Positions 15,819 to 20,643 of a stretch of 20,643 nt of DNA are shown piece after piece. The DNA lies in assembly GCA_016874895.1 (NCBI GenBank), contig VGSX01000029.1, forward strand, positions 1 to 20,643. The letters run 5' to 3'. A program made the translations under genes and the position numbers. Within the stretch, counting starts at the first letter, position 1. Each line of letters starts with the position of its first letter. The notes under the pieces are model-generated. The model was not told the DNA's origin. It ran no database searches and saw only the letters and a program-made list of their open reading frames with translations. Source of the DNA: Deltaproteobacteria bacterium (GTDB lineage: Bacteria > Desulfobacterota > Desulfobaccia > Desulfobaccales > Desulfobaccaceae).

Positions 15819-15876
15819 CCTTATGGGGGCTGCAAAATATGTGCGGACCTCAAGCCAGGCCATCCCTGGCCGGGGA

Positions 15877-18612
15877 TTATTGCTCCCGAAACGCGGCAGT
15901 TTTGCCAGCTTCCAGGAGCTTCTGGGGATCGAGAAAGCCGTAGAGCTGGATGAACTTTGCCACGAGCCCGGTCCAGCCGGTCTGGTGGCTGGCGCCTAAC
16001 CCGGCCCCGTTGTCCCCGTGAAAGTACTCATAGAACAGGATGTAATCGCGCCAGTGAGGGTCATCCTGGAACTTTTCCGTCCACCCATAGACCGGGCGCT
16101 TGCCGTGCTCGTCCCTCAGGAAGATGCGGGTCAGGCGGTTGGCGATCTCCTGGCTCACTTCGAAGAGGTTCATTAACTGGCCGGAGCCCGTGGGGCATTC
16201 GATCTTGAAGTTGTCGCCGTAGTAGAGGTAGAAGTTCAGGAGCGCCCGGATGATGAGAGCGTTCACCGGCAACCAGACCGGCCCCCGCCAGTTGGAGTTG
16301 CCGCCGAACATGCCGGTGTTGGACTCGGTCGGCAGGTAGTCCACCCGGTACTCCTGGCCATGCACCTGGAAGACATATGGGTGCTGCTCGTGGAACTTAG
16401 AGAGGGAACGGAGGCCGTAGGGGCCCAGGAACTCGTTCTCGTCGAGCATCTTGGTCAGAATCCGGCGCAGCCGCTCCGGGTTGACCAGGGCCAAGACCCC
16501 GCGCTCGGCCACGCCCAAATGCCCCGGGCCCGTGGGGTGGATAGTCTCGAAAAGCTCGGGAATCCGGCGCAAACGTTCCAACAACTGAGCCACCGCTTGG
16601 GGAATACGCTGCCGCTGCCACTCCTCGATCACCGTGGTGGCGCACAGGGGCAATAGTCCCACCATGGAACGCACCTTGAGCCGGGTGGCGCTGCCGTCGG
16701 GGAGCCGCAGCAGGTCGTAGTAGAAGCCGTCCTCCTCGTCCCACATGCCATCCGGGCCGGCCCGGTTCATGGCCCGGGCGATATAGTAAAAGTGCTCTGC
16801 GAACTTTACGACCATGTCCTCGTAGGCGCGGTCGTGGACGGCGAGCTCTATGGCGAGTTCCGCCATGTTCTGGCTGAAGAGGGCCATCCAGGCCGTGCCG
16901 TCCGCCTGCTCCAAGTGGCCGCCGGTGGGGAGCGGGGCGCTGCGGTCGAAGATGCCGATGTTGTCGAGGCCGAGGAAGCCCCCCTCGAAGACGTTTTTGC
17001 CGAAGCGGTCCTTGCGGTTCACCCACCAGGTGAAGTTCAGCAGGAGCTTATTGAACGCCCTTTTGAGAAAATCCAGGTCCATGTCGCCCCGCAGGGCCGT
17101 TTCGGTGCGATGCAGAAAAAGAGTAGCCCAGGCATGCACCGGCGGGTTGACGTCGCTGAAGTTCCACTCGTAAGCGGGCATCTGGCCGCTGGGGTGCAGG
17201 TAGAGCCCGCGCAGCATCAGTTCCATCTGCACCTTGGCAAAGTCCGGGTCCACAATGGCCAGCGGCAGCGTGTGGAAGGCCAGGTCCCAGGCCGCGTACC
17301 AGGGGTATTCCCACTTGTCGGGCATGGAGATAATGTCCTCGTTTACCATGTGGAACCACTCCCGGTTCCGGAAGTCGCGGCTCCCGGGATGGAGAGGGTT
17401 GGCCTGGTGCTCGTCCAGCCATTGGTCACCGTCGAAGAAGTAGAACTGCTTGGACCAGAGCATACCGGCGACGGCCTGGCGCATGACGGTGGCCGCATCC
17501 GCAGAGACCGACGGCGGAGTCAAGGATTGGTAGAACTCGTCTGCCTCCTGCCGCCGGGCGGCCAGGACCCGGTCAAACTCCGGGCCGAAGGGGGTGGCGG
17601 CGGCTGTGGTTTTTTGGCTTTCAGCGGCAGCGGCTCGGGCGGTGAGACGCAGCCGCACCGTCGCCGCTTGGCCGGGGCCGATGGTGAACCGGTAGTGGGC
17701 CGCCACCTTGGTTCCGGTCTTCTCGGGGTTCACCGCCTCCTGCTGGTTTAGGACCACGCAGTTGTTGATGCCGTCCTTGACGTACGGGGCCTCGTTGGGG
17801 GTGCCGAAAACGCGCTCGTAGTTGGTTTCGTTCTCGGTGAAGAGCAGCGGCACCTCGCCATCGCAGGAGAAGGTATACTCACCCATTACCGGGTGTACCA
17901 CCAGAACCGCACTGGCACCCGCCGGTGCTTCGATCTGCTTGAGACGGGGTTTCTCGCCAGGTCTGGCAATCCACGCCGCCCAGTCGTTGCGGAACCACAG
18001 GGTGGGCAGCAAATGCAGTTCAGCCTCTGCCGACCCCCGGTTGATGGCGGTGAGGTTTACCAGGAGGTCTTCCGCACCGCCTTTGGCATACTCCACGAAG
18101 ACGTCGAAGTAGCGGTCGCCGTCGAAGACGCCGGTGTCGATGAGCTCATACTCACTTTCCTCCCGAGTGCGTCGCCGGTTCGTCTCCACCAGGTCGGAGT
18201 ACGGGAAGGCCGTCTGGGGATACTTGTAGAGGAACTTCATGTAGGAGTGGGTGGGGGTGCTGTCCAGGTAGAAGTAGTATTCCTTGACATCTTCGCCGTG
18301 GTTGCCCTCTGAGTTGGTCAAGCCGAAGAGGCGTTCTTTGAGAATGGGATCCTGGCCGTTCCACAGGGCCAGGGCGAAGCAGAGCCGCTGCTTGTCATCG
18401 GAAAGGCCGGCGATGCCGTCCTCGCCCCAGCGGTAGGTCCGGGAGCGGGCCTGATCGTGGGTGAAGTAGTCCCAGGCATCGCCGCCCCAACTGTAATCCT
18501 CCCGCACCGTGCCCCACTGGCGCTCGCTCAGGTAGGGGCCCCACTTCTTCCAGGGGGCTTTGCCCTCCCGGGCCTCTTGCAGGCGGGTGTTCTCGGTATT
18601 CTTGGTAGACAT
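15877..18612 (-). CDS. GH63-type (MGH1-like) glucosidase, cytoplasmic
   Basis: This ~911-residue protein has an N-terminal beta-rich domain and an (alpha/alpha)6 barrel typical of GH63 and mannosyl/glucosylglycerate-hydrolase-like enzymes. Signature segments are YPWYAAWDLAFHTLPLA (its Asp, codon 17286-17284, is the likely catalytic acid), GGFLGLDNIGIFDRS, FGGNSNWRGPVWLPVNALII, and the closing YEYFHGDNGAGLGASHQTGW, whose Glu is the likely base. No signal peptide is seen, so it should act in the cytoplasm. The ATG at 18612 is chosen because an AAAGGGA ribosome site lies 5 nt upstream. The frame stays open to 18705 but that extension has no such site and would approach the upstream gene. Substrate could be a glucosylated compatible solute, an oligosaccharide or a storage glucan; sequence alone does not decide. 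First enzyme of the four-gene run. Confidence 0.88.
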   Translation of the reverse strand: MSTKNTENTRLQEAREGKAPWKKWGPYLSERQWGTVREDYSWGGDAWDYFTHDQARSRTYRWGEDGIAGLSDDKQRLCFALALWNGQDPILKERLFGLTNSEGNHGEDVKEYYFYLDSTPTHSYMKFLYKYPQTAFPYSDLVETNRRRTREESEYELIDTGVFDGDRYFDVFVEYAKGGAEDLLVNLTAINRGSAEAELHLLPTLWFRNDWAAWIARPGEKPRLKQIEAPAGASAVLVVHPVMGEYTFSCDGEVPLLFTENETNYERVFGTPNEAPYVKDGINNCVVLNQQEAVNPEKTGTKVAAHYRFTIGPGQAATVRLRLTARAAAAESQKTTAAATPFGPEFDRVLAARRQEADEFYQSLTPPSVSADAATVMRQAVAGMLWSKQFYFFDGDQWLDEHQANPLHPGSRDFRNREWFHMVNEDIISMPDKWEYPWYAAWDLAFHTLPLAIVDPDFAKVQMELMLRGLYLHPSGQMPAYEWNFSDVNPPVHAWATLFLHRTETALRGDMDLDFLKRAFNKLLLNFTWWVNRKDRFGKNVFEGGFLGLDNIGIFDRSAPLPTGGHLEQADGTAWMALFSQNMAELAIELAVHDRAYEDMVVKFAEHFYYIARAMNRAGPDGMWDEEDGFYYDLLRLPDGSATRLKVRSMVGLLPLCATTVIEEWQRQRIPQAVAQLLERLRRIPELFETIHPTGPGHLGVAERGVLALVNPERLRRILTKMLDENEFLGPYGLRSLSKFHEQHPYVFQVHGQEYRVDYLPTESNTGMFGGNSNWRGPVWLPVNALIIRALLNFYLYYGDNFKIECPTGSGQLMNLFEVSQEIANRLTRIFLRDEHGKRPVYGWTEKFQDDPHWRDYILFYEYFHGDNGAGLGASHQTGWTGLVAKFIQLYGFLDPQKLLEAGKTAAFREQ

Positions 18613-18617
18613 GGCCG

Positions 18618-18624
18618 TCCCTTT
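18618..18624 (-). promoter_or_regulatory. ribosome binding site fixing the GH63 start
   Basis: Minus-strand AAAGGGA lies 5 nt before the ATG at 18612. It favours this start over the longer open frame that reaches 18705. Confidence 0.65.
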
Positions 18625-18661
18625 CGGTTGAGAGTTTCGGGTGGGAATTAAAATTGGAAGT

Positions 18662-18946
18662 TCAGAAGCGGTCCTCGTCGGCGCCGAGCCGGTCGCGCAC
18701 CACAACGATGAACCACAAAAAGGCGATGCCGGCGAACGGCACCGGGTTCAGTGCCAGCACCACGGTTCCCAACCTCGTCGCCAACCAGTCCTGCATATCC
18801 TGAGAAATAGCTGGAACAGAAATTCGGATAAGGACCATAGTGGCAGCAAGCAGCAGCGAAAGAAGAATCCCGGCGATGGCCGCGGTTCGCAGCGTCTTCA
18901 GCCGGGCGCTGGTCAGGGGTGGGGGCGGCTGCATTTGCTGTTCCAT
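18662..18946 (-). CDS. small two-helix membrane protein, possibly truncated
   Basis: This 94-residue protein has a Pro-rich N-terminus (MEQQMQPPPPLTSARLK) and two hydrophobic helices (about 22-41 and 66-84). It ends in FLWFIVVVRDRLGADEDRF. I recall longer integral membrane proteins in which a similar WFxGVxRDRxGxxEDRF segment continues as FATV plus further helices. Here a TGA follows the Phe directly, so this may be a truncated relative or a natural short form. No homologous continuation is evident downstream in other frames. The start has only a weak AAGG site 9 nt upstream. The stop lies 49 nt before the GH63 start, so it could be the first gene of that transcript. The 229 nt upstream of it (18947-19175) hold no gene I can support. 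Confidence 0.6.
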   Translation of the reverse strand: MEQQMQPPPPLTSARLKTLRTAAIAGILLSLLLAATMVLIRISVPAISQDMQDWLATRLGTVVLALNPVPFAGIAFLWFIVVVRDRLGADEDRF

Positions 18947-19175
18947 AAAAACAGGCCTTGTCTGAAGGAACAGGGCTGCTTCTGGCGTATTTTCACCTGT
19001 CTTCCCTGGTGAAAAACCTCAAACCTCATTCTGTTCCAGATATGGTCGGACTTCCTGCTCCAGTTCCCGTTGTTATTACTCAGAAATTGTGTTGGGCAAT
19101 GCCCACCCCAGCTCGGCGTAGCCACTTTCAGAGCAGTAACAGCATGATTTCTCCTCTTTTAAGTGGGGGAAAATC

Positions 19176-19628
19176 TCATTTTTCCAACACGATGGTGAAG
19201 TCGCCGGCGCCCAGGTCGAATTTAACCCCTTTGGACTCAGCCAGTATTTCGATGAGAACGCCATTCTCGTTTTTGGCAGTGGCCCGGCCCATGCCCACTC
19301 CGGCAGCTGCTCCGGCCTTATACAGAGTATATCTTCCGGCAATTTGGGAAGGATCGGTTAAGTTGTAGACATCGCCCACGATATTCGTGGAGGAGATGCC
19401 GGCGGTAATGATGCTGATGCCCGATACTTTAATAGGGTAGGTCTTGTCTTGAAAAATAAAACGCCCCGACCCCCAGCTGTAGCCGATGCCGGCGGCGGCG
19501 CTTTTTATGGTGAAATTGACGCGGCCGACTTTCTCAAAGTGAACCTTTTCCTGAGCTAACGCCGACCAGCAGACCAGCAGCACCGCAATGAGTCCCAACA
19601 CCGACCAGATGGCAAACCTTCTTTTCAC
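19176..19628 (-). CDS. small secreted protein of unknown function
   Basis: The preferred start is a GTG at 19628, with an AAAGGAG ribosome site 6 nt upstream. An in-frame ATG at 19646 lies before that site and has none of its own. From the GTG the product is 150 residues with a Sec signal peptide (RRFAIWSVLGLIAVLLVCWS, cleavage near ALA-Q). The mature part is beta-rich: GIGYSWGSGRFIFQDKTYPI, SGISIITAGISSTNIVGDVY, then NENGVLIEI and a final FDLGAGDFTIVLEK. Repeated Gly-x-Gly and alternating hydrophobics suggest a small beta sandwich or barrel in the periplasm. I do not recognise a characterised family. It follows the PqiC-like gene by 54 nt and may share its transcript, which would place it near an envelope lipid-transport function, but that is context only. 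Confidence 0.78.
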   Translation of the reverse strand: MKRRFAIWSVLGLIAVLLVCWSALAQEKVHFEKVGRVNFTIKSAAAGIGYSWGSGRFIFQDKTYPIKVSGISIITAGISSTNIVGDVYNLTDPSQIAGRYTLYKAGAAAGVGMGRATAKNENGVLIEILAESKGVKFDLGAGDFTIVLEK

Positions 19629-19634
19629 TTTTTT

Positions 19635-19641
19635 CTCCTTT
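19635..19641 (-). promoter_or_regulatory. ribosome binding site that decides a GTG start
   Basis: Minus-strand AAAGGAG with a 6-nt spacer to the GTG at 19628-19626. It lies inside the longer frame that starts at ATG 19646, which argues against that ATG. Confidence 0.75.
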
Positions 19642-19660
19642 ACCATTAAGATAAGAGGTA

Positions 19661-19673
19661 TGAGGTAACCTCA
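19661..19673. promoter_or_regulatory. 13-bp perfect inverted repeat, possible operator
   Basis: TGAGGT and ACCTCA arms flank a single base, in the 54-nt gap upstream of the small secreted protein gene. The position suits an operator or leader element, but no partner regulator is evident and chance is possible. Confidence 0.25.
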
Positions 19674-19682
19674 CGTGCTTCC

Positions 19683-20297
19683 TTATATTCGACCGGCTTC
19701 CCTGATCGCCTGCACAATCTCCTGGCTCAGTCGGGCCAGGGCCCGGCTCTGGGCCGCCACCAGGTCGGAGTAATCCGCCCCCGTCACCGGTTCGCTGATA
19801 TCGGACCGCCTGGTTTTGACCAGTTTTTTATCTGGCCCCTGGAAGATGGTCCAACGCGTTTCCAGGTGGGCGGCATCGCCCAGGTGGCCGTCAAAGCGGA
19901 CCACATCCACCGTCACCTGGAAGTCGATGGGCACGGCCTGGCGCCAGGGAAATAAGTGCACCTGCTGCGTCGGCAGCATGGAACCGATATTATCCGCCAA
20001 CACATAGGTGAGATTATTTTTCAGAGGTCCGGCCCAGCGATGGAATTGGTCTTTGGACATCTGATGGTCGCCGGTACGGGTGACGATCTGGGATTGGTCC
20101 AGATAATCGGCCATCCGTACCGGGCCGACGCCTACGACGGCACCTGCCGCCGGACCGGTCCTCCCGGAGGCGAACTGGTCCGGCATGGAACTCAACGTGT
20201 AGAAACATGGCAGCGGGCTCCGGCCGCAACCGGCGAGAATAAACCCGGCCAGCGTCAGGATGATGATGGGGTTAAGAAAAAATCGCCTTATTTGCAT
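19683..20297 (-). CDS. PqiC-like ABC-type transport auxiliary lipoprotein
   Basis: This 204-residue lipoprotein has signal peptide MQIRRFFLNPIIILTLAGFI and lipobox ILAGC (Cys24), followed soon by CFYTLSSMP, typical of the PqiC/DUF330 family (YxL near the mature N-terminus). Further family features are VGVGPVRMADYLDQSQIVTR, the Trp-containing RWAGPLKNNLTYVLADNI segment, and a C-terminal helix starting at SDLVAAQSRALARLSQEI. Members sit at the outer membrane and cooperate with MCE proteins in phospholipid transport across the periplasm. The ATG overlaps the end of the upstream MCE gene by 10 nt, supporting a shared operon and joint function. The length is normal for the family. Confidence 0.88.
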   Translation of the reverse strand: MQIRRFFLNPIIILTLAGFILAGCGRSPLPCFYTLSSMPDQFASGRTGPAAGAVVGVGPVRMADYLDQSQIVTRTGDHQMSKDQFHRWAGPLKNNLTYVLADNIGSMLPTQQVHLFPWRQAVPIDFQVTVDVVRFDGHLGDAAHLETRWTIFQGPDKKLVKTRRSDISEPVTGADYSDLVAAQSRALARLSQEIVQAIREAGRI

Positions 20298-20643
20298 GGG
20301 TCAGCGCCTCCAGATTTTCTCTTGCCGCGCAGCAGAATTTCGGGTTGCTGATTCAAATCAGCGGTGAACTCTCGCAGGGACCGGCTTGCGGCGGCAACTT
20401 CCCTCAGACTATTCTCCAGTTCTACTATCATAGGGGAATCTTCGGAAACGACGCCCCGAACTGTGTGCAGGGTTTTATCCAGGCCGGTTATGGTCCTTTC
20501 CAGGCTGGTGGTCAGCTTCTTCATCCGGGGATCGAAATCCCTAGCCAGGTTGCCGATATCCTTAGCAGTCTGCCTCACATCCCGGGCCAGCGGGTCCACC
20601 TGCTTGTTCACATTGGCCAGGAGCTGGCGGGCAGTCCGCAGCG
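20288..20643 (-). CDS. MCE family (MlaD/PqiB-type) lipid-transport protein, C-terminal part
   Basis: Only the last 118 residues are inside the window; the gene continues past 20643. They form an amphipathic helical region (RQLLANVNKQVDPLARDVRQ, DFDPRMKKLTTSLERTITGL). The end is the stereotyped MCE-protein closing region: SPMIVELENSLREVAAASRS followed by LREFTADLNQQPEILLRGKR. The MCE beta domain itself must lie upstream, outside the window. The stop TAA (20290-20288) lies inside the start of the PqiC-like gene. The family tethers or spans the periplasm to move phospholipids, usually with a permease/ATPase pair (MlaE/MlaF-like) or PqiA-type membrane protein. I would expect one of these just beyond the right edge. 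Confidence 0.85.
   Translation of the reverse strand, partial: LRTARQLLANVNKQVDPLARDVRQTAKDIGNLARDFDPRMKKLTTSLERTITGLDKTLHTVRGVVSEDSPMIVELENSLREVAAASRSLREFTADLNQQPEILLRGKRKSGGADPCK

Noticed and set aside
16792..17751. Plus-strand open frame (319 codons) opposite the GH63 gene
   Set aside because: The minus strand has clear GH63 motifs throughout, and the plus-strand product has no family features.

Overview
The window looks like chromosomal DNA from a Gram-negative, GC-rich bacterium. Several predicted products carry outer-membrane lipoprotein signals, one is a TPR/beta-barrel outer-membrane protein, and an MCE/PqiC lipid-transport pair is present. The mixture of families and the protein style would fit a Desulfobacterota (former Deltaproteobacteria) lineage, but that placement is inference only. 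Every intact gene is on the minus strand, so transcription runs from high to low coordinates. The first ~100 bases are extreme homopolymer sequence (including 21 consecutive C) and look like a poor contig edge.

Layout in transcription order, right to left. (1) 20643-19176: the C-terminal part of an MCE (MlaD/PqiB-type) protein, overlapping a PqiC-like lipoprotein, then a small secreted protein of unknown function whose best start is a GTG. (2) 18946-10947: a short, possibly truncated two-helix membrane protein, then four closely spaced genes (gaps of 12-14 nt between the longest reading frames): a GH63-type glucosidase, an MscS-type mechanosensitive channel, a TPR plus beta-barrel outer-membrane protein and a GH13 alpha-amylase-family enzyme. 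The two hydrolases have no visible secretion signal, so they should be cytoplasmic. I infer a carbohydrate/osmolyte and turgor module, the most interesting system in the window. (3) 10689-6609: three secreted proteins: a large protein with three ~70-residue repeats and a Pro/Arg- and Gly-rich tail, a DUF2092 protein, and a small Gly-rich protein that overlaps it by 4 nt. (4) 6217-5123: a CAX-type cation/proton antiporter. (5) 5046-574: a six-helix potassium-channel-like protein, then a tripartite RND efflux operon (membrane fusion lipoprotein, RND pump, outer-membrane factor).

The RND pump gene is broken. Its N-terminal ~240 residues are joined out of frame to its last ~125 residues, so about 2 kb is missing, while both partner genes are intact. 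At the far left, a 51-codon fragment resembles the C-terminus of DUF4338 (DruA-like) proteins and abuts a mobile-looking repeat.

That repeat, 106 bp with a GC-rich hairpin, occurs three times (279-384, 6331-6579, 10716-10821 inverted). Copies 1 and 3 differ at only 3 of 106 positions. Copy 2 is split by a 141-bp insert flanked by a 6-bp direct repeat. I saw no rRNA, tRNA, CRISPR array or complete transposase gene, and no convincing intrinsic terminator.
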